A stretch of 37,793 nt of DNA from Hydrogenophaga sp. (lineage in GTDB: Bacteria; Pseudomonadota; Gammaproteobacteria; Burkholderiales; Burkholderiaceae_C), in NCBI RefSeq assembly GCF_011772445.1, contig NZ_WVZN01000023.1, forward strand, positions 1-37,793, in the 5' to 3' direction. Both the position numbers and the translations under genes were made by a program. Positions 14,744 to 26,341 of this stretch are shown here, piece after piece; within the stretch, counting starts at the first letter, position 1; each line of letters starts with the position of its first letter. The notes under the pieces are model-generated. The model had not been told where the DNA came from. It saw only the letters and a list, made by a program, of their open reading frames with translations, and did no database searches.

Positions 14744-16600
14744 ATGAAACTTCAACACAAAGCCTGGGTGCTGGTCGCCGTGACCATCGGCCTGCTGAGC
14801 CTGTCCTCGATCCTCGTCTCGCAGCGGTCCATCCTGTCGTCGTTCGACGCGCTGGAGGCCAAACAATCGCGCATCGAAAGCGAACGGGCCAACCGACTGC
14901 TGGCCCAGCAGCTCGACGGTTTGTCGGCCACCCTGATGGACTACGCGTACTGGACCGAGACCGTCGGGTTCGTCAACGGCCGTCGGCCCGGCTTCTTCAC
15001 CGAGAACTTCGGCACCGACAACATGCGCTACCTCGGCATCTCGCAGGTGGCGGTGCTCGATGCCCTGGGCCGCCCCTTGGCCAGCGCCGAACTCACCGAG
15101 GAGCCGGCCTTGCGGCCCATGTCGGACGCCATGGTGCAGACGCTTCGCAGCCTGGCGGTTCCGGTGCTGTCCGACCCGACCAGCAGCAAGGTCGTGCGGA
15201 CCTTCCACCGGGCCGACGGTGTCTTGTACCTGGTCTCCATCGCGGCCGTGCGCAGCCAGTTCGAGCCCGGCGCCGCGCCGCAGGGCGCGCTGGCGGGCGT
15301 GCGCCGGTTCGACGAAAAAGAGCTCGCCCGCTTCAGCGACATCCTCATGCACCCGGTGCGCCTGCGCTTCGCCGACGCGACATCGAACGCGCCAGCGAGC
15401 GGCGGCGCCTCCCCCGATCACCCGACCCTCGAGTCCATCGCGGTGATCCTGGACCACCAGGGTCGGCCCGTGTCGGAGCTGGTCCTCGATCTCGAACGGG
15501 ACCTGCACACGCAAGGCCATTCGCTGGCATTTGCCACCGCCGTCCAGGTGGCACTGGCCTGTCTGGCCGTGGGCGCCCTCTTGCTGTTCCTGCTGGATCG
15601 GATGGTGCTGCGGCGCCTGCAACGGGCCCACCAGGAACTCGGCGCCCTGGCGCAGCAGGGCTTGAACGGCCACGGACTGCTGTCGGTCAGCGGCCAGGAC
15701 GAACTGGCCGATCTGGCCCGAGGCATCAACCGTCTGCTGGAGAAAACGCGAGAGGACGCCGAGCAGCAACGCCAGGCCCAGGCCCGGCAGGAGGCGCTCA
15801 AACTGCAACTGGTCCAGAGCCAGAAGACCGAAGCGCTCGGGCGCTTCACCAGCGGCATTGCGCACGACTTCAACAACGCCCTCACGGCCATCTCGGGTTG
15901 CATCCGCCTGGCCGGAGAGGATCTGGAGGCGCAGCACCCGAGCACCGCCTCGCTGAACGAAGCGCTCAAGTCCGCGCGCTACGCGGACGGACTGGTGAAG
16001 CAGCTGCTGTCCTTCAGCCGGCAGACGCCGCCGCGCATGGAAGCCGTGCGCCTGAGCGAGCTGGTGAACGAGGCGCGCGTGCTGGTGTCGCTTGGCCTGA
16101 TGAAGCGCTGCGCCCTGGAGGTGCACCTGCGGGCGCACGAGGATGGGGTGCTGGCCGACCCCACCCAGATCAAGCAGGTCATCGTGAACCTGCTGATCAA
16201 CGCCTGCGACGCCATGAACGGGCAAGGCACGGTGTCGATCACGCTCGAGGAACTGGCCCTGCCCGGCAGCGGGCCGGCCGACACCGAGCCCGCGCTGGCG
16301 CCACTGCCCGCGGGCCGCTACCTGGCCCTGTCGGTCCAGGACGACGGCCCGGGCATTGCGCCGGAGTACCTGCACCGCATCTTCGAGCCCTTCTTCACGA
16401 CCAAGCCCGCCGGCCAGGGCACCGGCCTGGGCCTGCCCATCGTGCAAGCCATCGCAACGGCACACGGGGGCGCCGTCCTGGCGATGAACCGGCCGGGCTC
16501 GGGCGCCTGCTTCCGGCTCTACCTGCCTCGGATCGCCGACCCGGCTGCGGCGCAGCCCCTGCGGCTCGACACGGACTTGGACCGGCTGAGCCTGGCCTGA
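14744..16600 (+). CDS. CHASE4-type sensor histidine kinase (orphan)
   Basis: A 618-residue membrane sensor. Helix 1 (about residues 7-26) leads to a periplasmic CHASE4-like domain with DYAYWTETVGFV. Helix 2 (about 265-288) and a HAMP-like linker follow. The dimerisation domain has the phospho-acceptor His374 in GIAHDFNNALT. The ATPase domain has the N box (NLLINACDAM), DDGPGI, and GTGLGLPIV. The HDFNN form is that of kinases that usually act with a receiver, yet no response regulator gene is adjacent. ATG 14744 gives a standard short cytoplasmic lead; ATG 14729 is also possible. Neither has a strong ribosome site. It diverges from the RpoE-controlled lipid operon. The signal is unknown. Confidence 0.92.
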   Translation: MKLQHKAWVLVAVTIGLLSLSSILVSQRSILSSFDALEAKQSRIESERANRLLAQQLDGLSATLMDYAYWTETVGFVNGRRPGFFTENFGTDNMRYLGISQVAVLDALGRPLASAELTEEPALRPMSDAMVQTLRSLAVPVLSDPTSSKVVRTFHRADGVLYLVSIAAVRSQFEPGAAPQGALAGVRRFDEKELARFSDILMHPVRLRFADATSNAPASGGASPDHPTLESIAVILDHQGRPVSELVLDLERDLHTQGHSLAFATAVQVALACLAVGALLLFLLDRMVLRRLQRAHQELGALAQQGLNGHGLLSVSGQDELADLARGINRLLEKTREDAEQQRQAQARQEALKLQLVQSQKTEALGRFTSGIAHDFNNALTAISGCIRLAGEDLEAQHPSTASLNEALKSARYADGLVKQLLSFSRQTPPRMEAVRLSELVNEARVLVSLGLMKRCALEVHLRAHEDGVLADPTQIKQVIVNLLINACDAMNGQGTVSITLEELALPGSGPADTEPALAPLPAGRYLALSVQDDGPGIAPEYLHRIFEPFFTTKPAGQGTGLGLPIVQAIATAHGGAVLAMNRPGSGACFRLYLPRIADPAAAQPLRLDTDLDRLSLA

Positions 16601-16641
16601 GGGGAGCGGTAGAGTCCGGGTTCACCCTTACCGGAGACACC

Positions 16642-17649
<1,008 letters not shown>

Positions 17650-18564
17650 TTTCGCTGAAGCCATACGCCGGCAGCGCCAGCGCCAGCGGCAACAGGTAGT
17701 GCGCCGCGCGGTACGCCAGCACCGCCGCCAGCACCTCGTCGAGCGGCATCGCCCCGGCCAGGGCCGACGCCACCACGGCCTCCAGCACACCCAGGCCCGA
17801 GGGCACGTGCGTGAGCGCGCCCGCCACGCCGGCCAGCAACAAGGCCCCGAGCACGGTGGGGTACGGCACCCGCCCCTGCAGCAGGTTCCACAGGCTCAGC
17901 GCCATCAGCATCCACACGGTGGCGCCCATCACCGCCTGGATCAGCGCCACGCGGCTGCCGGCCAGCGGCAGCGAGTGCTCGCGCCAGCGCAGTTCGGATT
18001 TGCCGCTGAAGGCGCACAAGGCGTGGTAGCCCACCGCCACCACCAGCAGCACCGCGCCCATGACGCGCAGCGCCACCATGCCCAGCGCCCATTCGCCCTG
18101 CAGGCGCGGCGGCGACAGCACCAGCACCGTGCCCAGCACCCAGCACCAGCCCAGCCAGTTGGCGATGAAGCTGTGCGTGACGATCTGCCCCACGGTGCCC
18201 GGCGACAGGCCGGCGCGCGTGTACAGGCGCAGGCGCATGCCCACGCCGCCGATGAGCGCGCCGAAGTTGAGGTTGAAGGCGTAGGCGATGGCCGCCGTCG
18301 CCAGCGTGCGCGCGCGCGTGATGCGCGCCTTGGCCAGCCAGCGGCCGATGAGGTCGTAGCCGGCGAACAGGGTGTGCGCGCACAGTGCCAGCGCCACCGA
18401 GATGAGGATGTGGTGCGGCGGCAGGGCCTTCAGCGCCGCCCAGACCTTGGTCCACTCCACCTCGCGCGCCTGCTGCGCCACCAGATACAGCACCGCAGCC
18501 GCCAGCAGCCAGGGCAGCCAGCGGCGCGCGTGCGGCCACAGCCGCTTGAGGCTTGGCCCCGGCG

Positions 18565-19866
18565 TCACCGCAGGCCCTCCGCGTGGGCGGGTTCGTGGGG
18601 CACGGCTTCGCGCGACGTCGTCTCGGCGTCGCCCGATTCGGGCACCACCGGCACCACGCGCGGCTTGGCGTGGTGCGCCCAGCGCGCCCAGGCGGGAAAG
18701 CGCCGCAGCGCGTGGAACACCACCATGCTGCGCAGCACGATCCAGGCCGAGCGCAGGCGACCGGGCCGCGGCATCTGCACCAGGTCGCAGCTCTTCTCCA
18801 GCACGCGGTCCAGCGCCTCGCGCACCACGGCGGCGAAGGCCTTGTCGCGCACGATCACGTTGGCCTCCAGGTTCAGGCTCAGGCTGGTGGGGTCGAGGTT
18901 GCTGGAGCCCACCGTGGCCCAGTGGTCGTCGATGACGGCCACCTTGGCGTGCAGCGGGCGTTCGGTGTATTCGTGGATGCGCACGCCCGCGCGCAGCAGG
19001 TGTTCGTACAGCAGCATGGTGGCGCGCTGCACCCAGGGCATGTCGGGGTTGCCTTGCAGGATCAGGTCCACCTGCACGCCGCGGCGCGCGGCGCGCCGCA
19101 GGTCGCGCACCAGGCGGTAGCCCGGGAAGAAGTAGGCGTTGGCGATCAGGATGCGGTGTTGCGCGCTGCGGATGGCGGCGCGGTAGTGGCGCTCGATGTC
19201 GGTGGTGTGGCGGTGGTTGTCGCGGGTGACGAAGGCGGCCACCGCGCCCTGGTCGAGCGAGGGCATCCGCTCCTCGCGCCGCAACTGGCGCAGGCGGCGC
19301 CAGCGGCGCAGCCACATGTCGCGAGGGGGCTGCGGCGTGCTGATGTTGGTGCGGCAGAAGGCCTCGATCTGCTCCACCAGCGGCCCCTCGATGCGCACGG
19401 CGTAGTCGAGCTTCGCCTGCTCCGGGTCCAGCGCGAGCACGTGGTCCTTGGCGTAGTTGATGCCGCCCACATAGGCCACGCGGCCGTCGATGACCGCGAG
19501 CTTGTTGTGCATGCGGCCCAGCATGTTGATGCGCGCGCCGAACAGTTTGCGCACGGGCTCGAAGGCGCGCAGCTTCACACCCGCGTCGAGCAGGCCCTGA
19601 ACGAATTCGTCGCCGAGATCGGGGGAACCCCAGCCATCGATGAGCACGTGGACCTCGGCCCCGCGTTGGGCGGCGCGGATCAGCGCGGCGCGCAGGTCAC
19701 GGCCGACGGGATCGTCGAACCAGATGAAGGTTTCGATGAGCACCTGCTTCTCGGCCGTGTCGATGGCCTGGAAGACGCTGGGGTAGTAGTCCTCGCCGCA
19801 GCACAGCAGCTCGATGCGGTTGCCGGGCAACCAGCGCGAATTCATTGGCGTGGCGGTGGTGTTCAT
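18565..19866 (-). CDS. clsB: Cardiolipin synthase B (phospholipase D family)
   Basis: A 433-residue phospholipase-D-fold enzyme with two HKD motifs: His120-Lys122-Asp127 (HNKLAVID) and His306-Lys308-Asp313 (HAKVAVID), each followed by a GG or GS segment. It has no N-terminal membrane helices, as expected for ClsB. It joins phosphatidylglycerol molecules, or phosphatidylglycerol and another donor, into cardiolipin at the inner membrane. ATG 19866 overlaps the ybhP stop (ATGA); a second in-frame ATG lies 7 codons in. The gene sits in the conserved ybhP-clsB-ybhN order. Confidence 0.93.
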   Translation of the reverse strand: MNTTATPMNSRWLPGNRIELLCCGEDYYPSVFQAIDTAEKQVLIETFIWFDDPVGRDLRAALIRAAQRGAEVHVLIDGWGSPDLGDEFVQGLLDAGVKLRAFEPVRKLFGARINMLGRMHNKLAVIDGRVAYVGGINYAKDHVLALDPEQAKLDYAVRIEGPLVEQIEAFCRTNISTPQPPRDMWLRRWRRLRQLRREERMPSLDQGAVAAFVTRDNHRHTTDIERHYRAAIRSAQHRILIANAYFFPGYRLVRDLRRAARRGVQVDLILQGNPDMPWVQRATMLLYEHLLRAGVRIHEYTERPLHAKVAVIDDHWATVGSSNLDPTSLSLNLEANVIVRDKAFAAVVREALDRVLEKSCDLVQMPRPGRLRSAWIVLRSMVVFHALRRFPAWARWAHHAKPRVVPVVPESGDAETTSREAVPHEPAHAEGLR

Positions 19867-20624
19867 GCCGCCTCCTTCAGCCGCACCTCGGCCGCCAGCG
19901 GCGCGTGGTCGGACAGGCGCGACCACGGGTGGCGGGGCATGGGCAGCGGCTTCACCGACACGACGTCGCGCACGTAGATGCGGTCGAGCCTCAGGAAGGG
20001 CCAGGCGGCGGGAAAGCTGCGCGCGTGGCGGCCATGGCTCTGGCGAAACACCTCGGTGAGGCCGATGCGGGCGAGTCGCGCGTCGGCGCGCTGGCGCCAG
20101 TCGTTGAAGTCGCCGGCGACGATGAGGGGCGCGCCCGCCGGGACCTCGCTGTCGATGATCTCGCGCAGCGCGGCGATCTGGTGCTCGCGGTCGCCTTCCA
20201 GCAGGCCCAGGTGCACGCACATGAGGTGCAGGGCCGGCAGCGCGCCGTGGTTCACCACGCAATGCAGCACGCCGCGCTGCGGGACGATGCGCGGATGCGA
20301 GAGCCGGTGGTTGTGGCTCTTGACGATGGGAAAGTGCGAGAGCACGGCGTTGCCGTAGCTGTCGCGCGGGGCCACGGCGTTGCGGCCGTAGGCGTGGTCC
20401 TTCCAGATGGTGTCGGCCAGGAACTCGTACTGCGACACGCCGGGGTGGCGCTCGTCGGGGTCGCCCCCGCCGCGCACTTCCTGCAGGAAGACGACGTCAC
20501 TCTTGACGGCACGCACCGCCTCGCGCAATTCGTGCAACACGAAGCGCCGGTTGAAAAAGCTGTAACCCTTGTGGATGTTGACCGTCAGTACGCGCAGACT
20601 TCCTCCGTTTCTCTGCACAGGCAT
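19863..20624 (-). CDS. ybhP: Endonuclease/exonuclease/phosphatase-fold protein (YbhP-like)
   Basis: A 253-residue metal-dependent phosphoesterase-fold protein. Motifs appear in the family order: TVNIHKG, FLQEVRGG with the metal-binding Glu49, VHLGLLEGDRE, VAGDFNDW, and SDHAPL at the end. It may hydrolyse a phosphodiester or a lipid head group; the partner clsB suggests membrane phospholipid. ATG 20624 is preceded on the minus strand by AAGGAG, which fixes the start. It leads the three-gene operon with clsB and ybhN and overlaps clsB by ATGA. Confidence 0.92.
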   Translation of the reverse strand: MPVQRNGGSLRVLTVNIHKGYSFFNRRFVLHELREAVRAVKSDVVFLQEVRGGGDPDERHPGVSQYEFLADTIWKDHAYGRNAVAPRDSYGNAVLSHFPIVKSHNHRLSHPRIVPQRGVLHCVVNHGALPALHLMCVHLGLLEGDREHQIAALREIIDSEVPAGAPLIVAGDFNDWRQRADARLARIGLTEVFRQSHGRHARSFPAAWPFLRLDRIYVRDVVSVKPLPMPRHPWSRLSDHAPLAAEVRLKEAA

Positions 20625-20755
20625 CGCACACTCCTTCTGACCGCCCGGGGCGGCTTGTTGTTCAGACGCCTTCCATGTTGGGCCCCAGGGCGTGTACGTG
20701 GGGCAACCGTCGGTAAAAGCGCCCCGGGCGGAGCCCACGGCTTGCGGCTGTCTGA

Positions 20756-20783
20756 TTGACATTTCGGCGGAGAGTGCTAAAGG
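20756..20783 (+). promoter_or_regulatory. Weak candidate sigma-70 promoter for the two unknown genes
   Basis: A perfect TTGACA (20756-20761) is followed 16 bases later by TAAAGG, a poor -10. It lies in the 308-base gap 20625-20932, which holds no gene I can support. An in-frame extension of the next gene back to 20756 is open, but it is Arg/Ala-rich and lacks a ribosome site. Confidence 0.3.
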
Positions 20784-20932
20784 CAGCTGCGTGCCGGGCA
20801 ATTGGCGCGCCCGCCCAGCTCAGCGGCTCCCTGTACAAAGCCGCCGCCCGGCGCTACAACAGCGCACCGCGTTGCGCCGCGGTCCGGCACCGGGCAGCCG
20901 CGGCGCCCACTCCCGCGGGCAGGAGGGCAACC

Positions 20933-21280
20933 ATGTCGCACCCGTCCACGCCATCTTTGCGCCACTTCAAAGGCGTCATCCTTCCGGGCGAAACCGAGGA
21001 ACGGGATCTGATGCTGCGCTTGCTGGAGGCATCGCTTCCGGTGGCCTCGGAACTGCTGTCTCATGCCGCCCGATCGGCCCCGATGAGCCCGATCACCGGC
21101 GCCGCCCTGGCCTGCGTGCAAAGCGTCAGCGCGATGCTGGTGGCCGTGGCGCCGCGCTGCAACCTGGCTCCCCCGCCAGAGGACATCGAGGTCAAGGTGG
21201 ACAGCAGCGGACGCATGGTCTATCGCTGCCGCCATCACCCGGCGCATCGGTGGGACCTGGGCGGGAACCCCTTGCCATGA
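20933..21280 (+). CDS. Hypothetical protein, first of an overlapping pair
   Basis: A 115-residue protein with no family I recognise. ATG 20933 has a strong AGGAGGG ribosome site at 20921-20927. The chain is mostly helical and soluble, with two conserved-looking parts: [15 protein letters not shown] near the start, and a C-terminal [14 protein letters not shown] rich in His and Cys that might bind metal. It overlaps the next gene by ATGA, so the two are likely made together and the protein may act with that membrane partner. Confidence 0.72.
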   Translation: MSHPSTPSLRHFKGVILPGETEERDLMLRLLEASLPVASELLSHAARSAPMSPITGAALACVQSVSAMLVAVAPRCNLAPPPEDIEVKVDSSGRMVYRCRHHPAHRWDLGGNPLP

Positions 21281-21891
21281 GCCTGGGCCTGGACAACGCC
21301 GGGCGCGCCTTGCCGGCCGCGCTCGGCGTGCTGCTGGGCATCTTCCTGTACGCGAAACCCGTCGTCCAGCCACCGGCTGCACTCCCGGTCCTCGGCCTGC
21401 TGGTTCTGATCCTGCTCATGCGACTGGCCCGGGAGGTGTTCATACAACACCCGCTGTTCGGCCTGGCCTTGCTGGAGCCCTGGATCCTGTCTTCGGTTCT
21501 CGTCGTCGCGCTGGGCACCCAGTTGCTGCTGTGGCTGGCGCTGCACGCCGAGTCCTGGTTTGCCGCGCCGGCCGCCGTGCAGAAGACCTATGCCGCGGCG
21601 CTGATGGGTGCCGTCACCGCCTTCCTGGCCACGGCATGGATGAAAGACATCCAGGACGCCAAAGGCCCGTTCCTGCCGGGTCCCGCCTGGAAGGACTTCG
21701 CTCGCCGGTTCTCGACGGCTCACCGCCTCACGGGCGAAACGCTGGAACTGGAGGCCTGCGACGCCGATGTGATCGCGTCCGCCGGCATCAGCGGCTGGGG
21801 CCTGAGGGCCCGTTGGCAACGAAGCAGGATACTGAGCGACTACCTCAGGAACGGCAAACGCGCGACACCGCTGCGACAGTCCGCCGGTTGA
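21277..21891 (+). CDS. Hypothetical membrane protein, second of an overlapping pair
   Basis: A 204-residue protein with about four hydrophobic helices, at roughly residues 10-27, 36-52, 64-90 and 103-120. A soluble tail of about 80 residues follows, containing [14 protein letters not shown] and a basic end. I recognise no family. ATG 21277 overlaps the previous stop (ATGA). A 74-base gap separates it from mutS, so it may or may not be in the mutS transcript. Confidence 0.72.
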   Translation: MSLGLDNAGRALPAALGVLLGIFLYAKPVVQPPAALPVLGLLVLILLMRLAREVFIQHPLFGLALLEPWILSSVLVVALGTQLLLWLALHAESWFAAPAAVQKTYAAALMGAVTAFLATAWMKDIQDAKGPFLPGPAWKDFARRFSTAHRLTGETLELEACDADVIASAGISGWGLRARWQRSRILSDYLRNGKRATPLRQSAG

Positions 21892-21965
21892 GCCTTGGTT
21901 GGGCGTACGGCCGAACCGATCGGCTACAGTCTTTGGCTGTTTTGCAGTGCCTTCCCGCGCCCACC

Positions 21966-24596
21966 GTGACCGATTCCCTGGCCGCCCACACCCCCATGAT
22001 GCAGCAGTACCTGGCCCTCAAGGCCGGGCACCCGCACACGCTGCTCTTCTATCGCATGGGGGATTTCTACGAGCTGTTCTACGACGACGCCGAGAAGGCC
22101 GCGCGCCTGCTCGATATCACCTTGACGCAGCGCGGCCAGTCGGCCGGCAAGCCGGTGGTGATGGCGGGCGTGCCATTCCATTCGGTGGACACCTACCTGG
22201 GGCGGCTGATCAAGCTCGGCGAGTCGGTGGCCATCTGCGAGCAGGTGGGCGACGTGGCCACGGCCAAGGGGCCGGTGGAGCGCCAGGTGGTGCGCGTGGT
22301 CACGCCCGGCACGCTGACCGACGCCGAGTTGCTGTCCGACAAGAGCGAGGCGCTGCTGATGTCCGTGCACGCGGGCGCGCGCACCGGCTGCGGCCTGGCC
22401 TGGCTCTCGCTCACGCAGGGCATCGTCTTCCTGGCCCAGTGCGCCAGCGACGAATTGGCCGACTGGGTGGCGCGCCTGGCGCCCGGTGAACTGCTCTACA
22501 GCGCCGAGACCACCCCCGCGTTCGAGCAGCGCGTGCAGGCGCTGGCCGGCGCGCCAACGCCGCAGGGCGGCAAGCTGGTCACGGTGCTGCGCCCGGCCTG
22601 GGCCTTCGATGCGGCGCTGGGCCAGCGCAAGCTGCTGGACCAGTTGCAGGCCGCCAGCCTGGCCGCCTGGGGCGCCGAGGGCCTGGCCGACGCGCACGCC
22701 GCGGCCGGCGCGCTGCTGGCCTATGCGGAGCACACCCAGGGCCGCGCGCTGGCGCACGTGCGCAGCCTGCAGGTGGCGCGGTTCGACGAGCGCATCGACC
22801 TGCCGCCCAGCACACGGCGCAACCTCGAACTGGTGCAGACGCTGCGCGGCGAGAGCAGCCCCACCCTCTTCTCGCTGCTCGACACCTGCGCCAGCGGCAT
22901 GGGCAGCCGCGCCCTGCGCCAGTGGCTGCTGGAGCCGAAACGCGACCGCGCCGAGGCGCGCGAGCGCCTGGGCGCGATCGCCACCCTGCGCACCGGCCCC
23001 TGGCAGCGCCTGCGCGAACGCCTCAAGGGCTGCAGCGACGTGGAGCGCATCACCGCGCGCATCGCGCTGCGCCAGGCCAAGCCGCGCGAGCTCGTGGGCC
23101 TGGGCCAGACCCTGGGCCGCGCGGGCGAGCTGGCCGCCGCGCTGGCGCCGCTGGGCAGCGACGCGCTGCTGGCTCGCCTGGCCACCGAGTTGCAACCGCC
23201 CGCCGGCTGCGCCGAGCTGCTGCAGCGCGCGCTGCTGGCCGAGCCGTCCGCGCTGGTGCGCGACGGCGGGGTCATCGCCGACGGCTTCGACACCGAGCTC
23301 GACGAGCTGCGCGGCATCCAGCAGAACAGCGACGCCTTCCTCATCGAGCTGGAAGCGCGCGAGCGCGCGCGCAGCGGCATCGCCAACCTGCGCGTGCAGT
23401 TCAACAAGGTGCACGGCTTCTACATCGAGGTCACGCAGGGCCAGCTCGACCGCGTGCCCGACGACTACAAGCGCCGCCAGACGCTCAAGAACGCCGAGCG
23501 CTTCATCACGCCCGAGCTCAAGGCCTTCGAGGACAAGGCCCTGTCGGCACAGGAGCGCTCGCTGGCGCGCGAGAAGTGGCTGTACGAAGGCCTGCTGGAC
23601 ACCCTGCAGGGCTTCATCGACCCGCTCACCCGTCTGGCGCGCGCGCTGGCGGCGCTGGATGCGCTGTGCGCGCTCACCGAACGCTCGCTCACGCTGAACT
23701 GGTGCGCGCCCAGCTTCACCAGCGAGCCGGGCATCGAGATCCGCGGCGGCCGCCACCCGGTGGTGGAGGCGCGCCTGGCCGAGACCGGCGCGGGCGCCTT
23801 CATCGCCAACGACACGGTGCTGGGCCCCAAGTCGCGCATGCAGGTCATCACCGGCCCGAACATGGGCGGCAAGAGCACCTACATGCGCCAGGTGGCCGTC
23901 ATCGCGCTGCTGGCCAGCATGGGCAGCCACGTGCCGGCGCAGGCCTGCCGGCTGGGGCCGCTCGACGCCATCCACACCCGCATCGGCGCGGCCGACGACC
24001 TGGCCAACGCGCAGTCCACCTTCATGGTGGAAATGACCGAGGCCGCGCAGATCCTGCACACGGCCACGCCCAACAGCCTGGTGCTGATGGACGAGATCGG
24101 GCGCGGCACCTCCACCTTCGACGGCCTGGCCCTGGCCGGCGGCATCGCCGCGCACCTGCACGACAAGGCGCGCTGCTTCACGCTGTTCGCCACGCACTAC
24201 TTCGAACTCACCGAATTCCCCGCCACCCACCACGCGGCGGTGAACGTGCACGTGAGCGCGGCCGAGGGCGGCAGCAAGGGCATCGTCTTCCTGCACCAGA
24301 TCGAGCCCGGCCCGGCCAGCCGCAGCTATGGCATACAGGTTGCCCGGCTGGCGGGCGTGCCCGCGCCCGTGGTGCAGCACGCGCGCCACGCCCTGGCCGC
24401 CCTGGAGGCGCACAGCGCCGAGCAGCAGACGCAGGTGGACCTGTTCGCCCCGCCGCCGCCGGCCGAAGCGCCCGAACCCCACCCGCTGGTGGCCGCGATG
24501 GCCGCCATCGACCCCGACACACTGAGTCCGCGCGACGCGCTCGACCAGATCTACCAGCTCAAGAAACTCGCCACCCGCACGGGAGCCTCCACATGA
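21966..24596 (+). CDS. mutS: DNA mismatch repair protein MutS
   Basis: An 876-residue MutS, full length for proteobacteria. The mismatch-reading Phe-X-Glu is Phe34-Tyr35-Glu36 in GDFYELF. The connector, lever and clamp domains follow. The ATPase has Walker [10 protein letters not shown] at residues 630-638, the Walker B region [13 protein letters not shown], and the C-terminal dimer helix. It recognises mispairs and recruits MutL. The start is GTG 21966, whose product begins [15 protein letters not shown] and lines up with other MutS N-termini; ATG 21996 would lose the conserved HTP. Its stop overlaps the anbu start by ATGA. Confidence 0.97.
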   Translation: MTDSLAAHTPMMQQYLALKAGHPHTLLFYRMGDFYELFYDDAEKAARLLDITLTQRGQSAGKPVVMAGVPFHSVDTYLGRLIKLGESVAICEQVGDVATAKGPVERQVVRVVTPGTLTDAELLSDKSEALLMSVHAGARTGCGLAWLSLTQGIVFLAQCASDELADWVARLAPGELLYSAETTPAFEQRVQALAGAPTPQGGKLVTVLRPAWAFDAALGQRKLLDQLQAASLAAWGAEGLADAHAAAGALLAYAEHTQGRALAHVRSLQVARFDERIDLPPSTRRNLELVQTLRGESSPTLFSLLDTCASGMGSRALRQWLLEPKRDRAEARERLGAIATLRTGPWQRLRERLKGCSDVERITARIALRQAKPRELVGLGQTLGRAGELAAALAPLGSDALLARLATELQPPAGCAELLQRALLAEPSALVRDGGVIADGFDTELDELRGIQQNSDAFLIELEARERARSGIANLRVQFNKVHGFYIEVTQGQLDRVPDDYKRRQTLKNAERFITPELKAFEDKALSAQERSLAREKWLYEGLLDTLQGFIDPLTRLARALAALDALCALTERSLTLNWCAPSFTSEPGIEIRGGRHPVVEARLAETGAGAFIANDTVLGPKSRMQVITGPNMGGKSTYMRQVAVIALLASMGSHVPAQACRLGPLDAIHTRIGAADDLANAQSTFMVEMTEAAQILHTATPNSLVLMDEIGRGTSTFDGLALAGGIAAHLHDKARCFTLFATHYFELTEFPATHHAAVNVHVSAAEGGSKGIVFLHQIEPGPASRSYGIQVARLAGVPAPVVQHARHALAALEAHSAEQQTQVDLFAPPPPAEAPEPHPLVAAMAAIDPDTLSPRDALDQIYQLKKLATRTGAST

Positions 24597-25420
24597 CCTA
24601 CTGCGTCGCCGTCAAACTCAACGCCGGCATGGTGTTCCTGTCGGACTCGCGCACCAACGCGGGCCTCGATCAGATCAGCTCATTCCGCAAGATGATGATC
24701 TACGAGAAGCCGGACGACCGCTTCATGTGCCTGCTCTCGGCGGGCAACCTGAGCATCTCGCAGTCGGTGCGCGAGATCCTGCAGATCGAGCAACTGGACG
24801 ACCACGAGGGCGGCGACCCGATCACCATCTGGAACGCGCGCAGCATGTTCGACGCCGCGCGCGTGCTGGGCTCGGCGGTGCGCCACGTGTGGCACCGCGA
24901 CGGCGAGGCCCTGCAGCGCGCGGGCGTGGATTTCAACGTCTCCCTGATCTTCGGCGGCCAGATCCGCGGCGAGGGCATGCGCCTGTTCCAGGTGTATTCG
25001 GCCGGCAACTTCATCGAGGCCACGGCCGAGACGCCTTTCTTCCAGATCGGCGAATCCAAGTACGGCAAGCCCGTGCTCGACCGTGTGATCACGCCCGAGA
25101 CGCCGCTGGACGAAGCGGCCAAGTGCGCCCTGGTGTCGATGGACTCCACCCTCAAGTCCAACCTGTCGGTGGGCCTGCCGCTGGACATGGTGGTCTACGA
25201 CGCGAATGCCCTGCGCTGCGACAAGATCGTCTGCATCGAGGAGAACAACCCCTACTTCCGCATGGTGCGCCAGACCTGGGGCCGCAAGCTGCGCGAGGCC
25301 TTCGACGACATCGAGCACCCGACCTGGGACGACGGCCAGACGCTGGTGCCGCTGATGTGCGAGAGCGAGCGCCTGGGCCCGCTGAAGAAGATCACCAACC
25401 CGCGCGAGAAGCTGATCTGA
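24593..25420 (+). CDS. Proteasome-type protease Anbu (ancestral beta subunit)
   Basis: A 275-residue N-terminal-nucleophile hydrolase of the Anbu group. It begins MTYCVAVKL, so removal of Met would expose the nucleophile Thr1. Asp17 lies in [10 protein letters not shown] and a Lys near residue 32 completes the proteasome-like active site. Other family blocks are [13 protein letters not shown] and LIFGGQI. Anbu forms an open helical assembly rather than closed rings; its substrate is unknown. In many bacteria it sits with ATP-grasp, alpha-E and transglutaminase genes, but here those are absent and it is coupled to mutS by ATGA. Confidence 0.93.
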   Translation: MTYCVAVKLNAGMVFLSDSRTNAGLDQISSFRKMMIYEKPDDRFMCLLSAGNLSISQSVREILQIEQLDDHEGGDPITIWNARSMFDAARVLGSAVRHVWHRDGEALQRAGVDFNVSLIFGGQIRGEGMRLFQVYSAGNFIEATAETPFFQIGESKYGKPVLDRVITPETPLDEAAKCALVSMDSTLKSNLSVGLPLDMVVYDANALRCDKIVCIEENNPYFRMVRQTWGRKLREAFDDIEHPTWDDGQTLVPLMCESERLGPLKKITNPREKLI

Positions 25421-25427
25421 GCGCGGC

Positions 25428-26264
25428 GTGATCGTCTTCTCGCACGCCAACAGCTTCCCCGCGGGAACCTACCAGGTGCTGTTCCGCAGCCTGAGGGCGC
25501 GCGGTCACGTGGTGCGCGCGGTGGACCGGTACGGCCACGACCCGCGCTACCCGGTCACCAGCAACTGGCCGCACCTGGTGCAGCAACTGGCCGACTTCGC
25601 CAACGCCGAGGTCGAGCGCGCGGGCGAGCCCGCCTGGCTGGTGGGCCATTCGCTGGGCGGCTTTCTCAGCCTCATGTGCGCGGCGCGCCACCCCGAACTC
25701 GGTGGCCAGCGCGTGCGCGGCGTGCTGCTGATCGACTCGCCCCTGCTGGGCGGCTGGCGCGCGCGCACGCTGGAGCTCGTCAAGCGCACGCAGCTCGTGG
25801 GCTCCGTCTCGCCCGGCCGCATCAGCCGCAAGCGCCGCCAGGCCTGGCCGGACGCCGCCACCGCGCTGGAGCACCTGCGCCACAAACGCGCCTTCGCGCA
25901 CTGGGACCCGCAGTGCCTGCAGGACTACATCGAGCATGGCACGCACGACGCCGACACGCCCCAGGGCCCGCAGCGCGTGCTGAGCTTCGACCGCGAGGTC
26001 GAGACCGCCATCTACAACACCCTGCCCCACAACCTGGACCGCCTGCTGCGCCGCCACCCGCTGCGCTGCCCGGTGGGCTTCCTCGGCGGCACGCGCTCGC
26101 TGGAGATGCAGCAGGTGGGCATGGCCATGACGCGGCGCGTGCTCGGCCGCAACGGCGAGGCGCGCCTGCGCCTGATCGAGGGATCGCACCTGTTCCCCAT
26201 GGAGCGCCCGCAGGAAACGGCCGCCGCGATCGACGAACTGCTGGCGGTGCTGGCCGCCGGCTGA
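25428..26264 (+). CDS. Alpha/beta hydrolase
   Basis: A 278-residue alpha/beta-fold hydrolase. The nucleophile elbow is GHSLGG, the oxyanion segment is FSHANSFPAG near the start, and the catalytic His lies in GSHLFPMERP near the C-terminus; an acid residue near FLGG would complete the triad. No signal peptide is seen, so it acts in the cytosol. The substrate is unknown, with esterase or lactonase activity likely. GTG 25428 lies 7 bases after the anbu stop, so it is probably cotranscribed with mutS and anbu. Confidence 0.9.
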   Translation: MIVFSHANSFPAGTYQVLFRSLRARGHVVRAVDRYGHDPRYPVTSNWPHLVQQLADFANAEVERAGEPAWLVGHSLGGFLSLMCAARHPELGGQRVRGVLLIDSPLLGGWRARTLELVKRTQLVGSVSPGRISRKRRQAWPDAATALEHLRHKRAFAHWDPQCLQDYIEHGTHDADTPQGPQRVLSFDREVETAIYNTLPHNLDRLLRRHPLRCPVGFLGGTRSLEMQQVGMAMTRRVLGRNGEARLRLIEGSHLFPMERPQETAAAIDELLAVLAAG

Positions 26265-26341
26265 GACCTGTTTCACGGTCCTGCTGCCCCCGGGCTGGCC
26301 CTCATGCGGCAATGCCCCGGGGCGGTGTAACCTCGCGCCCC

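Noticed and set aside
12695..16465. A 1,256-codon minus-strand frame joining an upstream region to the DUF1295 protein
   Set aside because: Only the last 263 codons (from ATG 13486) are real. The rest is antisense to the histidine kinase or out of frame with methyltransferase 2.
21924..24482. An 852-codon minus-strand frame opposite mutS
   Set aside because: It mirrors the mutS codons, is Gln/Ala/Gly/Arg-rich and has no recognisable domain.
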